The notes below the pieces were generated by a model, which worked only from the letters and a program-made list of their open reading frames with translations, did not search any database and was not told the origin of the DNA. The position numbers and the translations under genes were made by a program. Positions 26,115 to 35,500 of a DNA stretch of 64,000 nt are shown here, piece by piece (position 1 is the first letter of the stretch; each line of letters begins with the position of its first letter). The stretch spans positions 45,652-109,651 of the forward strand of contig NZ_JBKOPS010000011.1 of the NCBI RefSeq assembly GCF_047272945.1. Direction: 5' to 3'. The DNA comes from Rubrolithibacter danxiaensis. Its GTDB lineage: Bacteria; Bacteroidota; Bacteroidia; Sphingobacteriales; Sphingobacteriaceae.

Positions 26115-27464
26115 CTATAACTCTGTTACTGCCTTTTTGAACTGATTACCTCTATCCTCGTAATTTCTGAAAAGATCAAAGCTTGCACATGCAGGAGAAA
26201 GCAATACCGTATCTCCTTTTCTAGCCAGATGATACGCTATCTGTACCGCTTCCTGTGCAGTAAATGTATTAACGATTACCTCGACATCGTCTTCAAAAGC
26301 CTCATGAATCCGCTTATTATCTTTACCCAGACAAACAATACTTTTCACCTTGCTTCTAACCAGATCTTTTAACATCGAATAATCATTCCCTTTATCAACG
26401 CCACCCAGTATCAATACAACATCTGTAGTCATGCTTTCAAGCGCATACCATGTAGAGTTTACATTGGTTGCTTTTGAATCATTGATGAAGTCAATCCCCG
26501 AAATTTTTGCGACATGCTCCAACCGGTGTTCGATATTCGTAAAATTACCCATGCTCTCCCTGATCGACTCGTTTCGGAGTTCCAACACTTTAGCAACAAT
26601 TCCTGAGGCCATAGAATTGTAAATGTTGTGCTTGCCCTGCAAGGCTAATTCGGTGATTGACATATCAAAAATTTCTTGATTGGGATTGAGATTTATATTC
26701 AGTTTATTATTTTCAAGCCAGGCTCCCCGTTCTATTTTTTGTTGAATGGAGAATGGGTACTTTTTTGCTTCAATTTGATGTTTCTTTAATCCGTTTATAG
26801 TTTCAGGATCATCTGCACAATAAATAAAAACATCATTTTCAGTCTGATTTTGAGTTATGCGAAATTTAGATTCGACATAATTCTCCATCTTGTAATCATA
26901 GCGGTCTAAATGATCAGGAGTTATATTTAACAGTACAGCAATATCCGCTCTGAATTGATACATATTATCGAGCATAAAACTGCTGATCTCCAACACATAA
27001 TAATCAAAGCTTTCGTTAGCAACCTGTTTTGCAAAGCTTTTTCCGATATTTCCCGCCAGTCCAACATTCACTCCTGCATTTTTAAGGATATGATAGGTTA
27101 GCATGGTAGTAGTAGACTTACCGTTGGAACCTGTAATACAGATCATTTTAGCATTTGTATAACGGCCTGCAAATTCTATCTCAGAAATAACCGGAATATT
27201 CTTCTCACTAATTTTCTTAATAATAGCCGCTTTATCAGGAATTCCCGGGCTTTTTATTACTTCGCCTGCTAACAGTATTTTCTCTTCCGAATGCTGCTTT
27301 TCTTCATAAGGAATACCATGCTGTTCCAGTTCATTCTTATAATCTTCGGCAATTGCACCAAAATCAGAAACAAAAACATCGTAGCCTTGCTTCAGGGCAA
27401 GAATAGCCGCTCCCACTCCGCTTTCGCCTGCGCCTAAAACCACTATATTTTTGTTTTCAGCCAT
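26115..27464 (-). CDS. murD: UDP-N-acetylmuramoylalanine-D-glutamate ligase
   Basis: Adds D-glutamate to UDP-MurNAc-Ala. The 449-residue protein shows the N-terminal VLGAGESGVGAAILA, the ATP-binding ITGSNGKSTTTMLTYH (about residues 111-126), LLNITPDHLDRYDY and INDSKATNVNSTWYAL. Its ATG overlaps the mraY stop (TAATG), so translation is probably coupled. Confidence 0.97.
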   Translation of the reverse strand: MAENKNIVVLGAGESGVGAAILALKQGYDVFVSDFGAIAEDYKNELEQHGIPYEEKQHSEEKILLAGEVIKSPGIPDKAAIIKKISEKNIPVISEIEFAGRYTNAKMICITGSNGKSTTTMLTYHILKNAGVNVGLAGNIGKSFAKQVANESFDYYVLEISSFMLDNMYQFRADIAVLLNITPDHLDRYDYKMENYVESKFRITQNQTENDVFIYCADDPETINGLKKHQIEAKKYPFSIQQKIERGAWLENNKLNINLNPNQEIFDMSITELALQGKHNIYNSMASGIVAKVLELRNESIRESMGNFTNIEHRLEHVAKISGIDFINDSKATNVNSTWYALESMTTDVVLILGGVDKGNDYSMLKDLVRSKVKSIVCLGKDNKRIHEAFEDDVEVIVNTFTAQEAVQIAYHLARKGDTVLLSPACASFDLFRNYEDRGNQFKKAVTEL

Positions 27465-28708
27465 TAGCGTAGTTTTAATGTTACGATGGTTAATATAGCC
27501 AGCAGAATACCTATGATCCAGAAACGGGTAACGATCTTAGCTTCGTGGTAGCCTTTTTTCTGATAATGATGATGCAAGGGCGACATCAGGAAGATTCGCC
27601 TGCCTTCTCCAAACTTCTTTTTAGTGTATTTGAAGTACGATACCTGCATAATGACAGATAAATTCTCAATCAGGAAGATTCCGCACAAAATCGGGATCAG
27701 AAGTTCCTTCCGGATCATAATGGCAAATGCTGCAATAATTCCTCCTATTGCAAGACTTCCCGTATCGCCCATAAATACCTGTGCAGGAAAAGAGTTATAC
27801 CACAAAAATCCTACGCAGGCACCAACAAATGCTCCTGCAAAAATCACCAACTCACCCGAATTAGGGATATACATGATGTTTAGGTACTCCGCCGTAATGG
27901 CATTACCCGAAACATAGGCGAGAATAGCAAGCGTAACTCCAATAATTGCGGATGTTCCGGTTGCAAGGCCATCAATACCATCTGTAATATTTGCCCCGTT
28001 TGATACGGCAGTCACAATAATTATTACAAACATCAGGAAGACAACCAACGCATATTTCTCATAATCATTGCCGAGAAACTTTAACACTTTCGCGTAATCA
28101 AATTCATTGTTTTTATAAAAAGGAACGTTTGTCTTGGTAGATTTTACGTCTTCCGTGTAATAGGTTATATTTCCCCGTTGCCGTGCTTCCACCTTCCCCT
28201 GAGTTGCTGCCTGGGGTGAGGAAACTTTCTGGCGAACTACAATATCGGGATGAAAATACATTGTCCAGCCAATAATAACTGCCAGACCCACCTGGCCCAT
28301 AATTTTAAAGCGGCCGGCTAATCCTTCTTTATCTTTTTTGAATACTTTAATATAATCATCAATAAAGCCTATTGCACCTGTCCAGATAGTAGTAATAAGC
28401 ATCAGGGTGACATAAATATTTTCAATTTTGGCAAAGAGTAATGTAGGAACAAGAATCCCGAGCAAAATAATTATTCCACCCATTGTAGGAGTTCCCTGCT
28501 TTTGCATCTGACCTTCTAAACCCAGGTTGCGTACAGTTTCACCTACCTGCTTAGCCCGTAATATTTTTATCAGCTTTGAACCGTAAACCGTGGTAATAAT
28601 CAGAGATAAAATAATAGACATGGCGGTACGGAAAGAAATGTACTGAAACACTCCTGCTCCGGGAAAATCAAATTCTTTATCCAACCATGTAAATAAATAA
28701 TACAGCAT
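27464..28708 (-). CDS. mraY: Phospho-N-acetylmuramoyl-pentapeptide transferase
   Basis: MraY moves phospho-MurNAc-pentapeptide to undecaprenyl phosphate, forming lipid I. The polytopic 414-residue protein has GTPTMGGIIILLG, FIDDYIKVFKKDKEGL, NGANITDGIDGLATGTSAI and the catalytic-site FMGDTGSLAIGG and SPLHHHYQ. It is about 50 residues longer than E. coli MraY because of an insertion around residues 160-205, which is common in Bacteroidota. The start shares a base with the murE stop. Confidence 0.97.
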   Translation of the reverse strand: MLYYLFTWLDKEFDFPGAGVFQYISFRTAMSIILSLIITTVYGSKLIKILRAKQVGETVRNLGLEGQMQKQGTPTMGGIIILLGILVPTLLFAKIENIYVTLMLITTIWTGAIGFIDDYIKVFKKDKEGLAGRFKIMGQVGLAVIIGWTMYFHPDIVVRQKVSSPQAATQGKVEARQRGNITYYTEDVKSTKTNVPFYKNNEFDYAKVLKFLGNDYEKYALVVFLMFVIIIVTAVSNGANITDGIDGLATGTSAIIGVTLAILAYVSGNAITAEYLNIMYIPNSGELVIFAGAFVGACVGFLWYNSFPAQVFMGDTGSLAIGGIIAAFAIMIRKELLIPILCGIFLIENLSVIMQVSYFKYTKKKFGEGRRIFLMSPLHHHYQKKGYHEAKIVTRFWIIGILLAILTIVTLKLR

Positions 28709-30168
28709 TAGTTTATCTGATTAAATTGTTCGGTCAAAATCTGCTTATCATCAAAAGGATATTTAGTTCCTTTAATGTCCTGATATTTCTCATGTCCTTT
28801 ACCTGCTACCAGTATTATATCGCCCGGATTTGCCAAATGACAGGCAGTACGTATTGCTTCCTTTCTATCGGTAATTGTTAATGCCTTTCTCTTATTGCTC
28901 GGCATTACCCCCGCTTCCATATCTTTTAATATCTGTTCTGGTTCTTCAGATCGTGGATTATCGGAAGTCAGAATTACTTTATCGCTCCAGTCGCAGGCAA
29001 CCTGAGCCATTACGGGCCGCTTTGTTTTATCTCTGTCGCCGCCGCAGCCGATCACTGTAATTACCTGCTCGTTTCCCCGGCGTATATCCTGTATGGTACT
29101 TAAAACATTTTGAACAGCATCGGGTGTATGTGCATAATCAATAATTCCGATTATACCTTTGGGTGAAGTGATATAATCGAACCTGCCTTCAGCACCCGAC
29201 AAACGACTTAAAGTAGTAAGTACTTTTTGTCTGTCCTGTTCCAGCAGCATTGCTGTGCCATAAACAGCCATTAAGTTGTATGCATTGAAAGAACCTACTA
29301 GTTTAAACCAGACTTCCTGGCCATCAACATCAAGCAATAAGCCGCTGAAATGATTTTCGATTACTTTTCCTTTAAAATCGGCTATATTTTTTAAACCGTA
29401 AGTCTTTTTGTGTGCTTTGGTATTTTGCAGCATCACTTTCCCATTTTTATCATCTGCATTTGTTAAAGCAAAAGCAGAACGGGAAAGCTGATCAAAAAAT
29501 GCCTTTTTAGCTTTGAGATAGGCATCAAATGTTTTATGAAAATCGAGATGATCGTGTGTAAGATTAGAAAAAACGCCTCCGGAAAACTCCAGCCCTTCAA
29601 TTCGATACTGTGCAACAGCATGCGAGCTGACTTCCATAAAGCAATAATCACACCCACTCTCCACCATATCTGTGAATAAAAGATTCAGAGCTACAGGATC
29701 AGGAGTTGTATGTGTAGAAGGAACAATTCGATCGTTAATATGATTCTGAACGGTCGAGATTAGCCCTGCTTTATAGCCGAGTTCGCGAAACAATTTAAAT
29801 AAAAGCGTAGCAATCGTTGTTTTCCCGTTAGTACCGGTAACCCCTATCAACTTAAGCTTTGAAGAAGGGTTCCCAAAAAAGTTTGAAGCAACAATACCCA
29901 GAGCTTTAGCGGAATTATCTGTTTGTATGTATGTAATATCGGGCTGAATATCCTGTGGCAAATCTTCGCAAAGAATAGCAGATGCTCCGCTTGCAACAGT
30001 TTTTGCAATGTATTGATGACCGTCAACCTGGGTTCCTTTTACTGCAACAAATAGTGCACCTTGTTCTACCTGGCGGGAATCAAAACAAACTTTTGAAATA
30101 TCAATAGCTGTTGAGCTGGTCACCTGCCGGATAGTTACACCAAATAATATGTCGCTTAATTGCTTCAT
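28708..30168 (-). CDS. murE: UDP-MurNAc-L-Ala-D-Glu:meso-diaminopimelate ligase
   Basis: Adds the third residue of the stem peptide. The 486-residue Mur ligase has VTGTNGKTTIATLLFKL (about residues 110-126), the carbamylated-lysine region and the specificity motif DNPR (in LTSDNPRSEEPEQIL), which indicates meso-DAP and not lysine. This agrees with dapA and dapB in the same window. It overlaps ftsI by TGATG. Confidence 0.97.
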   Translation of the reverse strand: MKQLSDILFGVTIRQVTSSTAIDISKVCFDSRQVEQGALFVAVKGTQVDGHQYIAKTVASGASAILCEDLPQDIQPDITYIQTDNSAKALGIVASNFFGNPSSKLKLIGVTGTNGKTTIATLLFKLFRELGYKAGLISTVQNHINDRIVPSTHTTPDPVALNLLFTDMVESGCDYCFMEVSSHAVAQYRIEGLEFSGGVFSNLTHDHLDFHKTFDAYLKAKKAFFDQLSRSAFALTNADDKNGKVMLQNTKAHKKTYGLKNIADFKGKVIENHFSGLLLDVDGQEVWFKLVGSFNAYNLMAVYGTAMLLEQDRQKVLTTLSRLSGAEGRFDYITSPKGIIGIIDYAHTPDAVQNVLSTIQDIRRGNEQVITVIGCGGDRDKTKRPVMAQVACDWSDKVILTSDNPRSEEPEQILKDMEAGVMPSNKRKALTITDRKEAIRTACHLANPGDIILVAGKGHEKYQDIKGTKYPFDDKQILTEQFNQIN

Positions 30169-32267
30169 CAGTTTAACTCTATTAAAACAGGATATCCTTT
30201 TGCTACCCTCAAACCCGCTTCAATTGACTGCTTTATCACTTTGCCGCTTCCTTTTACTATCGGCCTCAGGCCTGCATTACCTAACAGATAGAGTGCATCT
30301 TTTAAGCCCATCCCCATTACGTTCGGAACGAAACCTTCCATATATTTAACTTCCTTAAACTCAATACCGTTTTCGGTATCTACAGTATTTACAAATTCCG
30401 TACTTGAAGAAACGGAAGCACGTACTCCAAAAGCTTTAAATACATGATTTGTTGACCGGGTAAAACCGGATTTAGCAGGTGGTATTTTAGCGTTCTGTAC
30501 AAACTGCTCTTTCGAAACAGGATCATACATTTCTATGTCATGAGCGTAAACCTTATCGGCAATCTCACGAAAAGGAGGGCCGGCTACCTGCGCTCCATAG
30601 TAGCCATTCTTTGGATCGTTTATAACTACTATTAATGAATATTTAGGCTTATCTGCAGGAAAATAACCACAAAACGATGCCTGGTACTGCCTTTTTGCCC
30701 GATATCCTTTATTAGCGTCTGCCACCTGCGCAGTACCCGTTTTACCAGCTATCTTATAAAGGGGATTGTATATAATTGTCCTCCCTGTTCCCTCTGTTAT
30801 TACACCTTCCAGCATCGCATGCATTTTACTAAGGGTTACATCCGAGCAGATTTTTTCATTTATTACCCGGGCTTTAAATTGTTCTACGGTATTTCCAAGC
30901 CGCCTTATTTCCTTTACAAAAATTGGAGCTATATATTTTCCGTTATTTGCGATAGCATTATAAAAAGAAAGCATTTTAAGGGGAGTAAGCTGCATTTCAT
31001 ATCCGTACGCCATTTGTGGCAAGGTCATGTTCTTATTCCAGCTCTTGTACCCGGGATTTTTAATTACAGGAGTAGCTTCTCCGGGAATCTGTAATTCCAA
31101 CTTTTCATTTAAACCCCATTCATATAAATGATCTGTGAACTGCGATTGATTTTCTTTATAAGCAAGATTAACAAGCTTTGCAATTGCTGCGTTTGAAGAT
31201 TCCTCAAATGCCTTTTTTACCGTAACAACACCGATACTGCCATGAGAATCTTTGATAAGATGCGCCGGTATTTTATAAGTTCCTGTTTCAACCAGGGTAT
31301 TGGTATCTACTTTTTTATCTTCCAGTAAAGCCATATAGGATGCAACCTTAAAGGTTGAACCCGGATCCTGATTACCTGCTATGGCGTAATTAAAGGTTTC
31401 TCTGTATTCGCCTTCGTCTGTACGGCTATAATTTGCAACTGCCTTGATTTCGCCTGTAGCAACTTCCATTAATACCACACATCCGTGATCCGCCTCGCTC
31501 TTTATCAATTGTTTTTTAAGAGCATTCTGAGCCAAGTCCTGCATATTTATATCGATAGTTGAGATAATATCCGCACCATCTTTGGGTGCGATTTCAATAT
31601 CGCGGTTAACGGGCATCCATACTCCACCGGCAATTCGCTGCATTAAGCGTTTGCCTGTTTCACCATCAATGTAAGGACCATAAGCACCTTCAAGACCTAC
31701 AGGCTGAACATTTTCGTTTTTATATCCTATTGTCCGGGCAGCTAAAGACTTGAAGGGTCGGATTCTTTTATTTTTCTGAATAGTAATTAACCCGCCTTTA
31801 TACCTTCCCATATTAAAAACAGGAAACTTTTTTATATCTCCCAGTTCCTGATGGGATACACGGCGTTTAATAAGAAAATATCTTGCACTGTCCCGACGGG
31901 CACCTCGAAGTATGCGGGAGTACTCGCGAGGGGACTTATCACCGAAGTAAGCTGAAAGTTTTTGGGCAAGTGAATCAATCTTTTCATAAAACACTTCATC
32001 CTTTTCTATTCCTCCGGCCAGCATGTCCATGCGAAGCTCATATTCAGGAACGGAGGTGGCCAGCAAACTTCCGTCGGACGAATAAATATTGCCTCTGACT
32101 GCTTCCACATTTACAAACTTTGTAGACAAACTATCAGCCATTGCCCTCCACTTCTCTCCCTGCACAAACTGAACATGAAACAACTTAAACAAAACGGCAA
32201 AAGCCAGCAATACGATCAGCCCGAACGCAAGATACACACGCAGCAATATGTCAGTTCTGATATTCAT
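30168..32267 (-). CDS. ftsI: Peptidoglycan D,D-transpeptidase FtsI (PBP3) with C-terminal PASTA domain
   Basis: Class B penicillin-binding protein that cross-links septal peptidoglycan. The 699-residue protein has an N-terminal membrane helix (about residues 9-28), a dimerisation domain, and the transpeptidase domain with active-site motifs STFK (DPGSTFKVASY), SSN (EESSNAAIAK) and KTGT (AGKTGTAQVA). A single PASTA domain ends the protein (VPNVMGMGLKDALYLLGNAG), as in spore-PBP-like relatives. It is translationally coupled to murE. Confidence 0.96.
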   Translation of the reverse strand: MNIRTDILLRVYLAFGLIVLLAFAVLFKLFHVQFVQGEKWRAMADSLSTKFVNVEAVRGNIYSSDGSLLATSVPEYELRMDMLAGGIEKDEVFYEKIDSLAQKLSAYFGDKSPREYSRILRGARRDSARYFLIKRRVSHQELGDIKKFPVFNMGRYKGGLITIQKNKRIRPFKSLAARTIGYKNENVQPVGLEGAYGPYIDGETGKRLMQRIAGGVWMPVNRDIEIAPKDGADIISTIDINMQDLAQNALKKQLIKSEADHGCVVLMEVATGEIKAVANYSRTDEGEYRETFNYAIAGNQDPGSTFKVASYMALLEDKKVDTNTLVETGTYKIPAHLIKDSHGSIGVVTVKKAFEESSNAAIAKLVNLAYKENQSQFTDHLYEWGLNEKLELQIPGEATPVIKNPGYKSWNKNMTLPQMAYGYEMQLTPLKMLSFYNAIANNGKYIAPIFVKEIRRLGNTVEQFKARVINEKICSDVTLSKMHAMLEGVITEGTGRTIIYNPLYKIAGKTGTAQVADANKGYRAKRQYQASFCGYFPADKPKYSLIVVINDPKNGYYGAQVAGPPFREIADKVYAHDIEMYDPVSKEQFVQNAKIPPAKSGFTRSTNHVFKAFGVRASVSSSTEFVNTVDTENGIEFKEVKYMEGFVPNVMGMGLKDALYLLGNAGLRPIVKGSGKVIKQSIEAGLRVAKGYPVLIELN

Positions 32268-32301
32268 TCTTCTATCTCCTAAGAGATGTTTGTTACTTTT
32301 A

Positions 32302-32706
32302 TTATTCCTCTTTTGTTATTACTACTATTTTTTTTGGAGGCTCAACCGGCTCTTTCAGCCCGAGTGTATCCACCTGTTTTGCCACCTCTGTCTGCGTACT
32401 TTTAAGCATCAGATCCGCCTTCAGCGTTTTGTAATCCCAGCTCAGCTCTTTAACCTCCTTACTCAGTTTATCAATATCCCTTATATTCTTCTCTGCAAAA
32501 TGTCTGTTTCCTATATATATCATCCCCAGAAATGCCAGGTAAATAATAAAGGGAAGCATTTCTGTTGCAGCCTCTTTAGACATTACACCTTCGGTAAAAA
32601 GCAGCGTAAAAAAATTTTTAGGAACCTCCGCCTTTTCCTCTTTCCTCGGCTGAACCTCCTTTTCAATCTCTTCTTCTTCAATCAATTCCTTAAACCGGTT
32701 TGTCAT
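32302..32706 (-). CDS. ftsL: FtsL-like cell division protein of Bacteroidota
   Basis: A 134-residue bitopic protein: charged cytoplasmic N-terminus (about 45 residues, Glu/Lys-rich), one membrane helix (about 51-66, LPFIIYLAFLGMIYIG), then a coiled-coil-like periplasmic stretch (NIRDIDKLSKEVKELSWDYKTLKADLM). This layout and its place between rsmH and ftsI are those of FtsL, although sequence similarity to E. coli FtsL is not evident by eye. It probably pairs with a DivIC/FtsB-type protein elsewhere. Confidence 0.85.
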   Translation of the reverse strand: MTNRFKELIEEEEIEKEVQPRKEEKAEVPKNFFTLLFTEGVMSKEAATEMLPFIIYLAFLGMIYIGNRHFAEKNIRDIDKLSKEVKELSWDYKTLKADLMLKSTQTEVAKQVDTLGLKEPVEPPKKIVVITKEE

Positions 32707-32758
32707 TATAGAAACTTCAATTTCAATCAGTTCAAAACTTTACTCATATATTTTATAT

Positions 32759-33664
32759 CTAAAGTATTTTTTCGGCTATTCGCAGTTTTGCGCTTCTTGC
32801 CCTACTATTAGATACAAGCTCCTCGTCTGAAGCCGTTATTGCTTTTCTATTTATCGCTAGCAGCGGCTTAATTTCATTTCCGTAAAAATCCTTTTCAACC
32901 TCACCCCGAAACTTTCCTTTGGCAATAAAATTCTTAACCAGCCTGTCTTCCAGAGAATGGTAAGACATCACTACCAGTCTGCCACCCTTTTTCAAAATAT
33001 CTGCAGATTGAAGTAAAAATTCCTCCAAAGCCTCCAGTTCCTGATTAACCTCTATTCGTAAAGCCTGAAAAACCTGGGCCAGGTATTTGTTTTCACGTTT
33101 TTTAGGTATCAGACTTTCTATAGCCGATTTAAGATCTTCAACAGTTTCTATTGGCTTATTCAAACGGGCTGTCACTATAGTTCTGGCAAGGGTTTTTGCA
33201 TTTTGAATTTCTCCGTACACACCAAATATCCGGTGCAAATTTTCTTCACTATAGGAGTTAATAACCTTTTTTGCAGTCAACTCCGAAGACTGATCCATCC
33301 GCATATCCAGATCTGCATTAAAACGAATGGAAAACCCCCGCTCCGGCTGATCAAACTGGTGCGATGAAACACCAAGATCAGCCAGAATACCATCTACAAA
33401 AGGAGCATCATGTAAACGACAGTTATTTTTTAAATAGCGGAAGTTCTGATCTATAAAGGTCAACCGATCATCACTTGGAATATTTTGCTGCGCATCTGCA
33501 TCCTGATCAAATGCCAGCAATCTGCCCTTTTCACCCAGTTTTTTTAAAATTTCTTTTGAATGCCCACCTCCCCCGAAAGTAACGTCAACATAAATTCCGT
33601 CAGCTTTTATATTCAATCCCTCCATACACTCATGCAACATTACAGGGACATGATAATCAGCCAT
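32759..33664 (-). CDS. rsmH: 16S rRNA (cytosine-1402-N4)-methyltransferase
   Basis: RsmH (MraW) methylates C1402 in the ribosomal P site with SAM. The protein of about 301 residues starts MADYHVPVMLHECMEGL and shows the SAM-binding VDVTFGGGGHSKEIL, GILADLGVSSHQFD, FQALRIEVNQELEAL and VMSYHSLEDRLVKNFI. A GTG three bases upstream could also serve as start. The ATG overlaps the end of mraZ by 8 bases, and an AGGAGG lies 5 bases before it inside mraZ, an uncommonly strong Shine-Dalgarno for this genome. Confidence 0.97.
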   Translation of the reverse strand: MADYHVPVMLHECMEGLNIKADGIYVDVTFGGGGHSKEILKKLGEKGRLLAFDQDADAQQNIPSDDRLTFIDQNFRYLKNNCRLHDAPFVDGILADLGVSSHQFDQPERGFSIRFNADLDMRMDQSSELTAKKVINSYSEENLHRIFGVYGEIQNAKTLARTIVTARLNKPIETVEDLKSAIESLIPKKRENKYLAQVFQALRIEVNQELEALEEFLLQSADILKKGGRLVVMSYHSLEDRLVKNFIAKGKFRGEVEKDFYGNEIKPLLAINRKAITASDEELVSNSRARSAKLRIAEKIL

Positions 33665-34121
33665 CACTCCTCCTTCCTATATTACCCATCACTTCTTCAG
33701 CAAGATTAGAAAAGTTGTCAGGCTCATTATCGAGCTGCGCATCGTATGAATCCTTGGCCCACAATTCTATTTTATTAAACTGGCAGGCAAGAACTATATC
33801 AGAAGCTATACCTGCATAATCTAATAAAGACTTAGGAAGCAATACCCTGCCCGCCGCATCTAAAACCAACTCGGTAGCGCCCCTGGTAAAGTATCTTATA
33901 AACTCCCTCGTCTTCTTTTCATATTGATTCAACTTACTTAAATCCTCTACAATCTTATCCCACTCCTTTCGGGTATACACTACCAGATGCTTCTCAAACC
34001 CACGGTTAACCACAAGCCCTTCCCGCTCTGCGTCAGGCAGTTGCTTCCTCAAACCGACCGGAATCATCAGTCTGCCTTTGGCGTCAAGCTTGCAATCAAA
34101 TTCCCCTAAAAAGTGAGACAT
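33657..34121 (-). CDS. mraZ: Transcriptional regulator MraZ
   Basis: MraZ is an AbrB-like DNA-binding ring that represses the dcw cluster, including its own gene, in E. coli. The 154-residue protein has two SpoVT-AbrB-like halves, each with the conserved DxKGR-type motif: CKLDAKGRLMIPVGLRKQL near residue 9 and LVLDAAGRVLLPKSLLDYAG near residue 89. It is the first gene of the cluster. A regular array of GTGG repeats lies 44-67 bases upstream of the start codon. Confidence 0.96.
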   Translation of the reverse strand: MSHFLGEFDCKLDAKGRLMIPVGLRKQLPDAEREGLVVNRGFEKHLVVYTRKEWDKIVEDLSKLNQYEKKTREFIRYFTRGATELVLDAAGRVLLPKSLLDYAGIASDIVLACQFNKIELWAKDSYDAQLDNEPDNFSNLAEEVMGNIGRRSDG

Positions 34122-34164
34122 CTAGTATTTACCCAATAATGTAAAGTAAAAGTAATAATTACTT

Positions 34165-34188
34165 CCACTTTTTACCACAATGTCCCAC
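34165..34188 (-). promoter_or_regulatory. Putative MraZ operator: three GTGG repeats at 10-base spacing
   Basis: On the minus strand GTGG occurs at 34188-34185, 34178-34175 and 34168-34165, exactly 10 bases apart. A further GTGG sits at 34219-34216, out of phase by one base. Known MraZ sites are three short direct repeats (TGGGN in E. coli, AAAGTG-type in Mollicutes) with about 10-base periodicity just upstream of mraZ. Position and period match, so autoregulation of the dcw cluster is likely. Confidence 0.65.
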
Positions 34189-34221
34189 AAAAAAGTTTTC
34201 AACAGATCTTTTTTCCCACAG

Positions 34222-34239
34222 CAGGAGAAAAAACTCCTG
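34222..34239. other. Stem-loop upstream of mraZ
   Basis: A 6-base perfect inverted repeat (CAGGAG and CTCCTG) encloses six A. It lies between the pgk terminator and the MraZ-type repeats. It could be a transcript-end structure or an incidental hairpin. Confidence 0.35.
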
Positions 34240-34244
34240 AAAAC

Positions 34245-34270
34245 AAAAAATCCGGGCGCTAGGGCCCGGA
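34245..34270 (-). terminator. Rho-independent terminator of the gapA-GNAT-pgk operon
   Basis: A GC-rich 7-base stem (TCCGGGC with GCCCGGA, 34251-34257 and 34264-34270) with a 6-base loop is followed on the minus strand by six T (34250-34245). It lies 25 bases after the pgk stop and separates pgk from the dcw cluster. Confidence 0.88.
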
Positions 34271-34295
34271 CCTTGTAACAAAATTATCTGCTATT

Positions 34296-35486
34296 TTATT
34301 CATTCACCGCTTTCACCCCGGGAAGCTCTTTTCCTTCCATATATTCGAGCAGGGCGCCACCGCCGGTAGAAACATAGCTTACTTTTTCTTCCAAACCGAA
34401 TTTAGCAACAGCAGCTGCAGAATCACCTCCGCCAATTAAGGAAAAGGCGCCATTTTCGGTCGCTTTTACAACCGATTCTGCTACCGCTTTTGTACCTTTT
34501 TCAAATTTCTCCATTTCAAAAACGCCCATCGGACCATTCCATAAAATAGTTTTGGAAGCAGCTATTACTTCCTGATATTCGTTTACTGCCTCAGGACCAA
34601 TATCAAGGCCCATCCAGCCATCTTTTATATTATCATTTTTTGCTACTTCGGTTTGAGCATCAGGAGCAAATTTGTCTGCAATAATTGAATCCATTGGTAA
34701 ATAAAGCTTTACCCCTTTATCTTTTGCTTTTTGAATCAGGCTTAGTGCCAGGTCCAGCTTGTCCGCCTCAACCAAAGAATTTCCAATATTTCCTCCCTGC
34801 GCCTTCGCGAAAGTATAGGCCATGCCACCACCTATTAATAAGTTGTCGACTTTCTCGAGGAGACGTTCAATCAAAAGGATTTTGTCAGATACTTTAGCAC
34901 CTCCCATAATTGCGGTGAACGGTCTTTCTGCATTGTTTAATACTTTCTCAGCATTTTGCAATTCTGCAGCCATCAGGTATCCGAAATATTTTGCATCCGG
35001 AAAGAATTGGGCAATTACTGCAGTAGAGGCATGAGCACGATGGGCAGTTCCAAAAGCATCGTTTACATATACATCGCCCAGCTTACTTAATTTCTCAGCA
35101 AACTCCACATCTCCTTTCTCTTCCTGTTTGTAGAAGCGAAGGTTTTCCAGCAAAAGCACTTCTCCATTTTTCAGCGCAGCAGCCTTCGCTATGGCCTGTT
35201 CGCCTATACAATCATCAGCAAACTGAACTTCTTTCCCTAAAACATCCGAAAGATGTTTAACTATATGCTTAAGTGAGTATTTCTCTGTTGGCCCTTCCTT
35301 TGGCCTGCCTAAATGCGACATCAGGATCACTGCTCCGCCATCATTTAATATTTTCTTAATTGTAGGCAAAGCTCCCTGTATCCTGTTATCATCTGTTATA
35401 TTAAAATTTTCATCTAGAGGAACATTAAAGTCAACCCGGATCAATGCTTTTTTGCCAGAAAAATTAAGATTATCGATTGTTTTCAT
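34296..35486 (-). CDS. pgk: Phosphoglycerate kinase
   Basis: Glycolytic enzyme that makes ATP from 1,3-bisphosphoglycerate. The 396-residue protein has the N-domain signature ALIRVDFNVPLDENFNITDDNRI, the substrate-binding MSHLGRPKEGP, and the C-domain nucleotide regions MGGAKVSDKILLIERL and LIGGGDSAAAVAKFG. It closes an operon with a GNAT gene (14-base gap) and gapA. Confidence 0.97.
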   Translation of the reverse strand: MKTIDNLNFSGKKALIRVDFNVPLDENFNITDDNRIQGALPTIKKILNDGGAVILMSHLGRPKEGPTEKYSLKHIVKHLSDVLGKEVQFADDCIGEQAIAKAAALKNGEVLLLENLRFYKQEEKGDVEFAEKLSKLGDVYVNDAFGTAHRAHASTAVIAQFFPDAKYFGYLMAAELQNAEKVLNNAERPFTAIMGGAKVSDKILLIERLLEKVDNLLIGGGMAYTFAKAQGGNIGNSLVEADKLDLALSLIQKAKDKGVKLYLPMDSIIADKFAPDAQTEVAKNDNIKDGWMGLDIGPEAVNEYQEVIAASKTILWNGPMGVFEMEKFEKGTKAVAESVVKATENGAFSLIGGGDSAAAVAKFGLEEKVSYVSTGGGALLEYMEGKELPGVKAVNE

Positions 35487-35500
35487 TTGCTAAAACTGTA

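Noticed and set aside
32248..32811. 187-codon plus-strand frame across the ftsI start, ftsL and rsmH end
   Set aside because: Covers three well-supported minus-strand genes; the Leu/Phe/Cys-rich product is an antisense artefact.
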